Of a stretch of DNA of 64,000 nt, positions 45,135 through 56,398 are shown piece by piece. A program made the position numbers and the translations under genes. The number at the start of each line of letters is the position of its first letter. The first letter of the stretch is position 1. The notes under the pieces were generated by a model. It did no database searches and had not been told where the DNA came from. It was given only the letters and a program-made list of their open reading frames with translations. Origin of the DNA: Bimuria novae-zelandiae CBS 107.79 (lineage: Eukaryota; Ascomycota; Dothideomycetes; Pleosporales; Didymosphaeriaceae); NCBI GenBank assembly GCA_010015655.1, contig ML976691.1, positions 103,849-167,848 on the forward strand. Reading direction: 5' to 3'.

Positions 45135-45764
45135 GCGCCGTCCAGGGCAAGCTCAAAAGCTCATGCCGCGCGGACGGCTCGGAATCGAAGGTGGTAGCAC
45201 GCACACTAGAGAAGCAGGTGAGGTCGCGCTGGGACGTGGGTGGCAGACCAATCAGCCACGCGCCTAGAGTGATTCGCCGGCGTGGGGCATGCAGTCACGG
45301 GAGCTAGAATCTCAGCTGGAGGTGCAGCTGAAAGTGCGTGCATATAGACCGGTGCGGTGGGTGTCTGCGTATACAGCAGAGGCAGCAGCATATGGCACAG
45401 CGTTAGAGTAATCACCAGCTTGCCTAGTTCCGGGCCATGAGAGTGACCGCAGCGGGGATCCAGGAACCTGGTCTTTGCTAATTACTGCCACGCCAGCGGC
45501 TGAAATTGGATATCAAAGGCCGCGAGCACCGCAGACACCCCCTAGTACAGGCCGTGGCAGGACAGCGGCTACGTAATAATACGCGGCCGATCGCAATCGC
45601 TTCATCGCTACCTCATCGCTTGCGGCCGCGGCTAAAAGCGCAGGGATGGCGCGAGCCCGGGACGGAACAACCTTCTTCCGCCAAAAAGTTTCTAGGAAGG
45701 CGCGTCGCAGCGCGTGCCTGCCGTACTCGCCCTGAATACCATCCATCCGCTGCCAGCTTCCTCG
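45135..45764. promoter_or_regulatory. divergent promoter region of the PH-LRR gene and PET127
   Basis: Both coding regions start from this 630-bp spacer in opposite directions. No TATA box is evident. Two NotI-like GCGGCCGC-type cores occur near 45580-45626, within a GC-rich stretch. No gene was recognised. Confidence 0.45.
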
Positions 45765-48297
45765 ATGAACCGATGCTCGCTGCCGACGTCTCTGCAATTG
45801 CGAGCCCCGCTCCCCCGCACGCCATGGATCCATAGTCGTCTCCCGCACCATGGCCGCAGCTTTGCCTTCGCCGCCCGGTTAGCCAAGGAGAAGGGGACGG
45901 AAGAAGCCGGCCCCGAGCCGGAGCAGGGGCATCAGAACGGAAGCAAGAAGAGTGAAAAGAAGAGCGAGAGTGGGAAGCAGGGCAGTGACGAGGGTGGCAA
46001 GCCCGCCAACAAGAAAAAGGAAGGAGAGAAGCAGGCCAGTGATGGCAGTGGCAAGAAGGCTGGCAAGAAGAAGGGGAACAAAGGCAAGAAGACCAAGAGT
46101 GAAAATGACGACCCCAACCATACCGAAAATGGGCTAAAAGGGAGGCGTGCGCGAGTCAGGAAACTGATCGCACAAAGCAAAAATGAGAATAAGACGGTCG
46201 AAGGGAGAATTGCCCGTATGCGAAAGCAAATCGAGGCGATTCAGAAGACCAACAAGGAGATATACGGGGACATTCCAGCTCGGCAAGTTCCGTCTGGAAA
46301 CGGCCTTTCGATTAGGAAACACTTGACTGGTTTGGGTGAAGGTCAGAGCCTCAAAGATGCTCTTACCGGTGCAAGTGCAAAGGGAGGGAAGCCGAAGAAG
46401 CCGGGGGCAGGTGTATCCATAGCAGACTTTGAGACGCTTGACATCAAACACCTGAATCCCGAAGAGCTAGACTTTGCACCCGTCGACCACAAGATCCCTC
46501 CTGTTCCTAGGCTCTCGTACGGCTTAGACCGCGTTCTCTTCAGTCCTGGCGTCTATCGCCTTCAGGATCCACGCTCACGAGTCTACAACTTTGACCCGTA
46601 TCTCGAGAAGATCATGTCTGTGGAAGAATTCAACTTTGATGCTTTGAGTGAATACAAGACGTCTTCCAAGGACGAGGAACTCTTAGCTCTTACTCAGCGC
46701 ATGGGAACTAAGTTTACCGGGTCTACCTCGAGCATGTCGGGCGTTCTACAACATTTCCACTTCCTGCTTTCGAACTTCCGTCCACTTAACCATGAAATGC
46801 TCTCCAAGAGTTTTCCTTCGCCGACTGATAAATTCTCCAAAATCACAGAAGGACCGAGCGCCATCTTCCTTCGGTGGAAAGATGGCATCTATGCTATTGA
46901 TGCTGACAAAGCGTACGATCAGCCAAATATCATGAGTTGGCTGGGACATTCTCTCGAGAAACTTCTCACTGTTGATCGCAAAGAATTTGAACGATATCGA
47001 CGCTCTAGTAGCGATGCTGCACCGGGCGAGGACGAGTCGGCGCGGTGCTACCATTATTCAAGACTGGGAAATTTCCTCATGCGCTCTCAACTAGACGCGC
47101 ATGACCCACGCTTGCCCGGGACAGGGATCTTTGATCTGAAAACACGCGCTGTCGTGTCGATTCGCATGAACCACCAGGAGTATGAGACAGGGAAAGGATA
47201 TCAAATCCGACATGACCACGGCGAATGGGAATCCTACGAGCGCGAATTCTACGATATGACAAGAGCCACCATGTTGAAGTACTCCCTACAAGTCCGTATG
47301 GGCCGAATGGACGGAATCTTCGTTGCGTATCACAACGTTGACCGCATTTTTGGTTTCCAATATCTCCCGCTGGAGGATTTGGATAATGTTTTGCATGGCC
47401 AGAAAGACACTTGCTTGGGCAACCAGGAATTCAAGATGAGTATCGCTTTATTGGACGAACTGATGCAGAAAGCGACCGAGAAGTATCCCGAGCAGGTCAG
47501 TACTTCGTTTGCATGATTGAATCCTACAAGCTAACGTATAGCAGACACTTCGTTTGCACTTCCACACACATAAGAGTAGCCGCGGTAACCCACCATTCAT
47601 GTATATTTTTGCCGAGCCTGTCACCGAGGAGGAAGCGGATGCGATCCAGAACAAGAACCAGGAAGCATACAAAGCATTTGAACGGGATGTCGTAGGCATC
47701 AAGAAGGATGATCCAGCTTTGCAGGCGGAGTGGCACGAGATCCAAGACCGGGTAGACGAAGAGCTCGATGGCGATGGCGAAGGCGAAGTCGCGGAAATGA
47801 AAGAAGCAAAAGAGGTCGAAGCTGTTGATGAAAGCGAGGCTTCTGATCAAGGGTCGGTCGCATCGTCAACTGAAGAAGGCACAGAACAAGCCGACGAGCC
47901 CTTGGTGGAAGAAGTTAAGAAGGAAAGGTCTGAAACCCCCAAAGGTCCTTTGATAGGATGGACCTTGGCTGTCCGGCATCGGCTGAATGGTTCCTATGTT
48001 GAAAGACCCCAAAGTCTGGAGCCCAATGACAGCTGGACGATCGAGTACCACATCCGAGAGCTCAACGAAGATGATCGGTGGAACCTGTATGAGAAGGTCA
48101 AGACGAAGCGCAATAAGCTCATCGGCGAAGCACGAGAGGAAACGAGTGCCAGCTTACAAACGTACCGCGCCTTGATCAACAAGTACACGGAGAAAGGCCG
48201 CAAGTGGAGAGAGGAGCAGGATGCGTTGGCGGCGCAGACAGAGGCGAAGGTGTTCCAGCCACTGGGGCCAGGCTCGGAGGTCGAGAGCACTGGTTGA
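45765..48297 (+). CDS. PET127: mitochondrial Pet127-family protein
   Basis: Exons 45765-47495 and 47545-48297 give 827 aa. The 49-bp intron (GTCAGT...ATAGCAG) contains a GCTAACG branch site. The first 35 residues are Arg-rich and free of acids (MNRCSLPTSLQLRAPLPRTP, then HHGRSFAFAARLAK), a likely mitochondrial presequence. A Lys/Gly/Ser/Glu-rich disordered segment follows (about 40-125). The Pet127 core, about residues 220-660, shows KFTGSTSSMSGVLQHFHFLL, FRWKDG-like sequence and the RPLNHEMLSKSF region. The tail is acidic. Yeast Pet127 is an inner-membrane protein needed for 5' processing and turnover of mitochondrial RNA. A GTG 17 codons upstream is in frame but ATG at 45765 is preferred. 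Confidence 0.88.
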
Positions 48298-48785
48298 AGA
48301 CAGCATATGATACCCAAGAGACGAGTGTACAATATGTAGTTTGTGTAAGATAGCGTTTGTGTTGTATTGTATTGTTGTATCATAGGGAAGAATTGGATTA
48401 GACGTCGAAAGTTTGCATCAACACACGTTATGATATGTACAAGCACGTTGCGATGTTTGTCTATTACCCACGTGAAACCTAGGCGTGGGACGGACATTCC
48501 ATCCATAAAGTGAGTGTCTCGCAGTGCAAGGATGAGTGAGTGCTGACTCGTGGGCTCGCCAAGCACGGATTCGTACCTTGTCATGGGTCTTGGTAGAGAG
48601 CAGCTTTGTTGATTGCGCCCGCGATTGCCTCCAAACGCCATGCGGGCCTTTCCTGCTCCTTCTTCGCGCTTCTGAAGTGCTTGGGCCTGTCCAACTTAAA
48701 CCTGCCACGTCCGCCTTCTGCACGCGCACACGACAGCTTCAGCACCTCCGGCGCAACTCCGCACATTTGCATACTCAACGCAATC
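48298..48785. other. intergenic region between PET127 and the UBA/USP-like gene
   Basis: 488 bp, both neighbours on the plus strand, so it holds the PET127 terminator region and the next promoter. No distinct motif was recognised. Confidence 0.4.
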
Positions 48786-51436
48786 ATGGCTAGCGAAGAG
48801 AGCATAGATACGCTTTGCATGCTCACCGACTATCAAATCGACAGAGACCAAGCTGCTCAAATACTGAAGGTACAGCTTGCCCTGGTCGTTCTGTTACTTC
48901 GACTCACAGCTTCTTAGATATCCGGCAATGATGTCTTGAAGGCCTCGAACAAATTCTTCGATGCGCAAACGCTGCCAAACGGGATTGCAAACCTGTTAAA
49001 GCAGGGCGATAATGGCTGGGACGACAACCTCATGGGAACTGCCGGGTATGGCCCGCACTACGAGGGCAGCAACCTCAACAGCAACGTTCCCTGCATGTCT
49101 GCCCCGCCCGTTGCCTGGCGCACGTGCTGACACAGTCTACACAGCATTTCGTATTGACCATGATGTTGACTATGCCCGCAGTACAGGCCCCAACAGCGCA
49201 GCGCCCACGCGCCCGCCGTCGCGAACCAGCCAGCGCCCCGGCTCCGCCCTGTCGACGCACATGGGCGACGTACCTATGCAGAGTCCGTTCCACTCCGACG
49301 CTGGGTCGTGGCAGAACATCGAACCGCTGACGGGGTTCTCAGGCGTCGAGACCGGGCAGGAATCGGGCGTAGTGGGCAGCTCAGGTACCCCAGGAGTCCT
49401 CCGTCCTGCTACCCAAAGCTACTACGACAGCGCCTCGTGGGCACTAGTTCCTGCTACAAAGAGTACTGAGTATATTCCAGATGCTTCTGTGAACGCTCAG
49501 ATACGCGGGAACAATCCTGGCTTCATCAAACCGACCGTCGGCGACCATCACCTCCCTGCGTTGATCACCATACTCCATTCGATCCCGGTTATGCGCAATG
49601 CCCTGCTTGCTCCCGAGATTGCGGCGAGCGACTACTGGTGTGGCGAGGAGTGGTGGAAAGGAACTGCGTCTGCTGCGTCCATCACAGTGGCTGACGACCC
49701 CGAATTCGAAGCTACTTCAGAACTAGAACTTCTGTACGAGGTACAGCGTCTGATCGCCTTCCTGGATGCCAGTGAGAGGTCGTATGCTAGTCTCGAATCG
49801 CTTCTCCAGCTTGACGCATGGAATCAAGCAAGCTTCGACTCCCCGGATGAGCGCATACGAGATATTACCAACGACGCACTCAAATTCCTTCTGAGGTGGG
49901 GCCATATGTATCAAAAGCATGCACCCACGGCGCAGTTGGACGGCGTCTTTCGATCTACTATCAACGTCAACGGCGAGAAAGATGAGAGTGCCATGTTCGA
50001 AGTCTCAATGGACAGCGTGCCTAGTCATCTAGCGGGACCCACTCTATACGATGCTGTCGATGCGACAATCTTTGGCGATGCCGGAAACGCCCATATCCTC
50101 AATCTAAGCAATATCCTCGTCCTTACGCTGAACCCTGGCGGGCCCAAACGAATCTGCAAAATCCCTCATGTCCTCTACGCGGATAGATACCTCGAAGAGA
50201 ATAGAGCAATGGCTGAGGCCAACTTTTCTGACAAGAACAAATACCACCAGCGACTAGCAGAGCTCGACGCCGAGGTTGACAAGCTGAAATATCACACGCC
50301 GCAGAAAATCCAGTATCCGCACAAGATGGAGACCTTGAAGCTTCTCAGAGCCAGCATGGGAGCGTTTGACTCTGATACAGGGGCCATGACGGAAAACCGC
50401 AAGGACGTCACCATCTTGAATGAACTTCAGTCCATTTACAATAGCGTGGAACGCAAGCTGAATGGTAAGACGCTAGCTACGGTGTCCTATACAACGTCAT
50501 ATTGCCTCAAGATAGGTGATGCGACGCCCGAAACTTTCGCCTAGTCATGTGTCGCTTCGGACTGCCGCTAACGACTATATAGCATTAGAAGACGAGAAGA
50601 AGAAGGCAAAGGAAGCCCTTGACGAGATCTCGGAGCGTTTCCGAGCACCGATGGAAGAACCCGACTCAGATGAAACGGCGTCCGAAGACCTCTCCCAGCA
50701 CAAGTTCACTCGACCTTATAAGCTCCGTGGCGTCGCCAAATCTAAGACCGAGTACTATATTTGCCGCCCCATCAAAGATTCTGGGCCTTTCGAGAAAGAC
50801 GAGGCATGGTGGTCCATCAAATACAAGTTGCAGGCAGATACCAATGAATTAGCCGACATCGATTATGCTCAGAAAGATATCAAAGAAATCCTCAACGAGA
50901 TCTCGGAGCTTACTGATCCCGCCATCCTTGTGTACGCCAATGAAACAGCATTCACACCCGATCCCGTGCCGCTGTCGGAGAAGCTGGACGCGTTCATCAA
51001 GAAGGACAATGCGAACTTTCAGCAAAAGGTGAAAGAGGATCGGGCAGCTGCACCGGCGGGCTGGGGAGATGAATACGCTGCACACGGATACGATCAGGAC
51101 GATGGAAACCAGGTAAATGGAAACTGGTTCGAAGGAGATAATGGTTGGGGCTCCTCAAACGGAGCAAACGCTGAAGAGTACTATCAACAGGGCGGCTTCG
51201 CATCCTCGAAGACTCTCACGCCTGACACAGATATCGAGCCGCCGCCTTACCAGGACGAGGTCCCCGATGAAGTTGTAGAAATTCACCTGGACGAGTTTAA
51301 GGGGGAGAAAGGCGAGGACGGGAGGGAGAGTCGGGCGAAGAACCGCGCGGAGGATGTGGAGATGGCGGATGCGGAGGCGAGTGCGGGGCAGACGGAGCAC
51401 ATTGAGGTTGTGGGGGAGGAGAGAAAGGGTGGCTAG
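48786..51436 (+). CDS. UBA-like, USP-fold-like protein, probably non-catalytic
   Basis: The model has exons 48786-48869, 48918-49045, 49182-50464 and 50583-51436, giving 782 aa. Introns are 48, 136 and 118 bp. The N-terminus (residues about 1-45, DTLCMLTDYQIDRDQAAQIL...GNDVLKASNKFFD) is a UBA-like three-helix unit. The region about 155-560 has the spacing of a ubiquitin-protease fold, but where a Cys box would be it reads HHLPALITILHSIPVMRNAL, with no GNTCY-type motif. A coiled-coil segment (about 490-545) and an acidic tail follow. Fungal homologues are, to my memory, annotated as ubiquitin-interaction-motif proteins. The second intron is the weak point: an open stretch reading FRIDHDVDYARS just upstream of 49182 may be coding in a different arrangement. 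Role in ubiquitin binding is inferred. Confidence 0.7.
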
Positions 51437-51922
51437 TGTCGGCTTACGGGAGGGACACTTTTTGGATACGAAAGTCGGGTCTTGTGCATTTGCATGGGTG
51501 TGGGCATAGCCTGGTGTGTATTCTTTGCATGGCGGCGGATGGGTGGGTGCATTGTTCCTAAATGTAATGTTTACACTCGAGCACGGTGGGTCTGAGGCTG
51601 TTAGACGCATCCATTCGAAGTTTATCGGGTTACAGTAGAGGGTAGTGAGACTAAGTAGGGAAAAGCTTACATTCATCGAAGCTTGGCAGATATTCCCATG
51701 GTGATGTTCGCGCAGCGAGCCATATCTGAAGCGCAATCACGGCGATATCTACCGTGAAGAGACGGTGCATCGGTGGTGATCGAGCGGTGGGAGAGCGTGC
51801 CGAGATGACGTGGGGAAAAGCACCAGAGCGAGCTCGTCGTCATGGTACTGGATGCCCTCGGAACGACAATGGGCGTAGGGCGTAGGTATTATGTCAATTC
51901 TCCTAGCTAGAGACTATCCCCC

Positions 51923-51953
<31 letters not shown>

Positions 51954-52519
51954 AAAAAAAAAAACCTAGCCAGGGGAATGTATCCGGATGCCTGTTTGAT
52001 TGTTCGGGGTTTGTGGGTAGGCCGTGTGCTGTAGCGGGTGCTGTGGGCTGACTAGGCTCGGTCGTGGGGAGTCGTTTGAGTTAGTGTGATGAGAAGGTGT
52101 CGGATGGTGCACAGGTATTGGGAGGTTTTTAGAACGGATAGCGGTTACGGCGGTGTACAGTTAGAAATTAGACTTTCAAAAAGAGGGAAGGGGTTCTAGC
52201 TTTGCATCGGACGATCTGTCATAGTGGTTGGTGACGATACAAGAAAACTTGCAGGTTTTCTGGAGCTCTGTATTCGTACATGAGATGTGGGAAAGCGATG
52301 TTGGCAAAACGGGCCAAATTCTTTCCGCGACGGATTGCCTGCGAGGAAATCTCGTTTCAGGCACATTGGTAAGTGACTAGAGGAATATGGCTTGTTGCTC
52401 ACGTTGTATAGAAATCTTGGCGTTTTTAACGATGATAAATGAGGAACAAGACACTTTGGAAAAATAATACTATAGTTCCTGAAGCCTGGTCATTGCCTGT
52501 AACTACACGCTATAGCTTA
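51437..52519. other. intergenic region between convergent genes
   Basis: 1.1 kb of 3' flanks from the UBA/USP-like gene and the HeLo-PP1 gene. It contains the C/A homopolymer tract described separately. No gene was recognised. Confidence 0.4.
51918..51964. repeat. homopolymer tract of 26 C followed by 21 A
   Basis: An uninterrupted run of C (51918-51943) passes directly into a run of A (51944-51964). Tracts of this size are often mis-sized in assemblies. It lies 0.5 kb from either neighbouring coding end. Confidence 0.95.
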
Positions 52520-54682
52520 TTACAATGCAACAATTCTTGTGGCTACAACACTGGCAGGGCCTTCTTGGATCCCCTTATGTCGCCAGGTTCGATTATCTGA
52601 TTGATAACGTATCAGCAACCAGCAGCTTGCGTAAAGAAACAGCAGGCCTACCTTGAAGAACCACATCAGGTCTTCGGGGATGATCATCATCGCGCCCGAA
52701 TGATCGATTTCGCTACCATACTTCGTAGCGCTGAATAAAGTGACGAGGTGCCGGTCTCCGAGGAACTCATAATCGTCCTCGACGACTTGGTGAGCGCGGA
52801 CGAGAAGACGAAGGTTGTGTTTTTGCAGAAACTGACTGAGAATATCTGCCTCGTACGTACAAGAGGCGCCTTTGACTTTGAGAGACCAGTTGGTTTGGTG
52901 CTTGTCATCGTCGGGCCAGAGTAGGTCATGTAATAACCCGCGAGCTGGAATCTGTTAAAGTCAGCGTGCAATACTCTTGCGCATGTGTCCGGATGCTCCA
53001 CAATCAGGGTGTACAAAGAAGACGTAATACATACATCTATCGGTCTACGGATATTTCTGATTTGTTGGAGAGAGTCCAGATGCGGACTGAATCCTCCATG
53101 GGCAGCGAGTATCTCATCGTTCACCAGGGCAGCTATCGGCATGCAATCGAAAGTCTCTATGAAGCTTTTCCACAATTTAACGCCATACCGGCGCTTGCAC
53201 TCGTCGTAGAAGCCCCATATGCGATTCATAGACGCACATTCGTGGTTCCCACGGAGCAGGAAAAAGGTCTCCGGAAACTTGATTTTGTAGGCGAAGAGTA
53301 GACAGATAGTTTCTAGACTTTGTTTTCCGCGATCTACGTAGTTCCCTAGGAAGAGGTAGTTCGCGGCGGGAGGGTATCCGCCGTACTCGAAATATTGGAG
53401 AAGGTCGTGGTAGTGGCCGTGTATGTCGCCGATAACCTGGATAGAATATTGAGCTACTGAGGGGAAGGTGCGGACTGGCTTACCTTGACGGGTGCGTCGA
53501 GCTCCAAGAGTGGGGGCTGAGACAGGAAAATGTTGCTTGCATCGGTGCATAAGCTGTGGATCTTGGACTCTTCTAATTGGATTTTTTTCCCTGGGGGATG
53601 ACCACGAACAGCAAGGAGGGCGTCGATTACATCGTCTACATACCAGGAAGGAGGTGTCGGATTGGTTGTGCTACTGGTCACAGGAGGAATCGGCTCTTCG
53701 ATCGTGCTGGTCCCACTATATGCAGGTGTCGAGATTCTGTCGTAATAGGAAGCTGTCCGGTTGCTAAGTCCCGTCTCAAAGAGAGTTTTAGAATCGCGTG
53801 CTCGACTAGAGACCGGGGCTTCATGGAGATCGGAGTCTTTGGAAGGTATCCAGTCGTGAATGCGGTCGAACTCGTCCGTAGTAAGAGGCTCCCCAAGAAC
53901 GGAGCCCTCCCTTATCGAGGCACTCGTACTTGCGTGAAACGTTTTGGCTGATTTTAGAAGCCGATCAGTCCTTTGGCTGTGAGATTTCGTGCTTTGCAGA
54001 TCGACTATTCGCGCCTCCAGTGAGGCGAGGTGGCCTTGTATGTTGGCATTGCCCTCATACATCCCACGCTTTATTGACCGGATATCCCCACGGATGTTTG
54101 CACCATTCTCGTGCTGCATACAGCTATGTAGTGTAAGCATCTCCAATCAACAATTATCAGAATGCCGAACGAACATAGATATATTGATTAATCCCATCTG
54201 TAAAGCGAGGGAGTATGTGCGGAGTTCGTCCTTCTTCGACGTAATGCTCTTCATCCGCTTGGCTAGACTCGCCGCGGTCATCGGTCTCCGTAGTATGCCT
54301 TTCTTCAATGCGGTCTCTCTTTGCACTTCACCCAACATGGTTTCCATGCTCTGGAGGGTTGGGACACAATCCTTGATTTGTTGTCCCATGGTCATCCAAA
54401 GATCAGAGGATGGCCCTCGTAGCAAAATCGGATGTTTCGCTAAAGTTGAGCGAATATCCGCAGCAGCTCTCTTGAGCGATTCCGCTTCATTGCAGAGCGC
54501 TTTGACACTATCGTCGACGTCTCGCACATTCTCTGTAATTGTGTACAAGCAGAGACCAATCTGATCAGCGGTCAGCCTTCGATAAACAAAGGCAGCCGGA
54601 CTGATGGAAATGATCTACTCACCTTCGTAGCGGCACCGATGATAGCCAAGCATGATGCAGTGAGAGAAACAGGGTCGGCCAT
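52520..54682 (-). CDS. HeLo-like/STAND N-terminal domain fused to a PP1-type Ser/Thr phosphatase domain
   Basis: Six exons: 54682-54623, 54560-54175, 54123-53484, 53436-53035, 52951-52652 and 52573-52520. They give 613 aa; introns are 62, 51, 47, 83 and 78 bp. Residues 1-149 match the fungal N-terminal domain of STAND proteins ([51 protein letters not shown]). Residues about 150-300 are a polar linker. PP1 homology starts near 308 ([13 protein letters not shown]) and continues GDIHGH (365), [19 protein letters not shown] and [13 protein letters not shown]. GDxVDRG is GNYVDRG, so the bridging Asp is N394; an expected NDRG is KVKG; SAPNYCGE is SATKYGSE. Other metal and His ligands remain. There is no NACHT/NB-ARC or repeat domain. 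Joins 2 and 5 are the least certain. A signalling or incompatibility role is inference. Confidence 0.82.
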
Positions 54683-56345
54683 GATTGTAATTTACTCGGG
54701 GACAAGCGCGTACATAGATATGCGTTCCGCTGATGTGCAGTCGTCCAGCTGCCTAGCCCGTTGAGTTTGATTCTGACGAGCTGAGGCCAAGAGGCTGTGG
54801 ACAAGTCGGCCGGCGAGAGAGCGGCGTGCTCAAACTGGATTGGTGGGCGCCACGATCCCAAAATTTCCCCGCGTGACTTGTCGTCCCTAGACACTACTGC
54901 ATCTATCTCAAACATCCTCAAATGGATAGAACATATATTTTTTCATTATAGTATGTGCTTACAAACTCCTGCTATTAGAGGAGCGAAATGCACCATAGCG
55001 TATAGGTTCGAGTGTTGAAATCAACAAAGCGATGCTCTCTGTATCGGGCCTCATCATGCCCTAAACGCCGCTGCCTCGCGCGTATGTATATTGAAGCATG
55101 GAGTGTGCTAAAGGTTTCCAAAAAAGGTCAACTTGGGGGTATTTCTTCGCATTGACCCCATATTCGTGGTCAAATCCGCGGCCTGATGTGGCTTGGAAGC
55201 AGGTGAAGACGAAGTACGATATCGATACGTCATGAATCGATCCATAGAGCTCATTGACCCATAATTTCAACATAGGATGGTCGAGGAGATCCTCGGCAAA
55301 GTGAAGGTCGACAAGAATCAGGTAACAAAGATGATCATCGCTGCAGCAGTGCTTCCCTTGTCAAGCCCAAGTGCGCAGGAACCAACCGTCAGCAGTGGAT
55401 ACGTTCCAGTGAGGGAGAACATATAATTACTTTCTTAAGCGTTTCATCCCGAGGAGTATTAAGACCAGCATACGCATAGAAACGTAGTTGTTGAGTCCTT
55501 CCATACGAGAGAAGGATCGACAACTTGGGAAAGAACCGCAAGTATACGATTGATTTGGGCATAGATTCGATTCATGAATTCCATGTGGTATTCGATATCC
55601 CCTGCGTCTTCTTGGTTTGTGCATTCCTGACCTATCTAGAAATATGGTTATTAGTCGTAGGACCAGCGGCTCCATGCTTCCGTTAAAGCATGACTATTAT
55701 TGCATGACTGCGATCTAGAAGACGATGGATACCCTACAGCGGTAACCGAAAAGCTGTTTTTTACACATCAGGTCTTTACCTAAGCGCAACCTTGGGAAAT
55801 CTGGGCAGGTTATCCAAGTGATGGCGGTTCGACTCGGAGTGACTCCGTCGCCATCCACCATGAGCATTTTGGAACGTACTTGAGTATTGTAAGCCTGAGT
55901 AGAAATGGAGGTTCATATCTAGGGGCATTGTCCGCACGAGATGAAGAGGACAGTTGAGAGGCATCGGAGAACCCGCCGCCAAGAAAGGTCGAAGCCAAGC
56001 CTGTTCCGCTGGGATGGCTAACGTCCTGTGGGGCACGCGTGATACCGAGCTATGGCAAATGAGAATTCCCACGTTGCAGCATTTATGACCTAGAAAATGA
56101 TGACACCAAGAACATCCCGTGGCCGATGATAAAGGCATCGGCTGGAGTCCTATCGGAACGTTGTCGTATCTCCGCCTTGCCTTGCCTCGCTTCTCACGTT
56201 TTTGAGAACCACGTTCCCCACCGCCGCCGAGGATCCATGCATACACTAGTCTTACGCAGTCAGTACCAACCGCAACTGGCACCTATAAATAATCGTTATC
56301 TCTTGATTGCCTTGCGATGACGACCTCAAAATGCCTCAGTACAGG
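54683..56345. other. 1.7-kb intergenic region
   Basis: It holds promoters of the HeLo-PP1 gene (minus) and the amidase-like gene (plus). A minus frame around 55061-55330 (ending YTYARGSGV) is open for about 90 codons with ordinary amino-acid composition but no recognisable domain; it could be a relic. A 168-codon minus frame at 55776-56282 is low in support. No repeats were recognised. Confidence 0.4.
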
Positions 56346-56353
56346 TATAAAAG
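56346..56353 (+). promoter_or_regulatory. TATA box of the amidase-like gene
   Basis: TATAAAAG lies 53 bp upstream of the ATG at 56399, a normal fungal spacing. It is a consensus match only. Confidence 0.6.
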
Positions 56354-56398
56354 ACAGTATGGCAACGCGGGAGCAGTGCAGCGTGCCGCTTGCTCAAG

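Noticed and set aside
55061..55330. minus frame of about 90 codons ending YTYARGSGV
   Set aside because: Composition is protein-like but there is no family match, no start context and no partner exons that I could find; mentioned only as a possible relic.
55776..56282. 168-codon minus frame
   Set aside because: No recognisable domain or signal peptide, biased toward Arg/Ser/Pro/Gly as in chance frames of GC-rich DNA; overlapping smaller frames exist.
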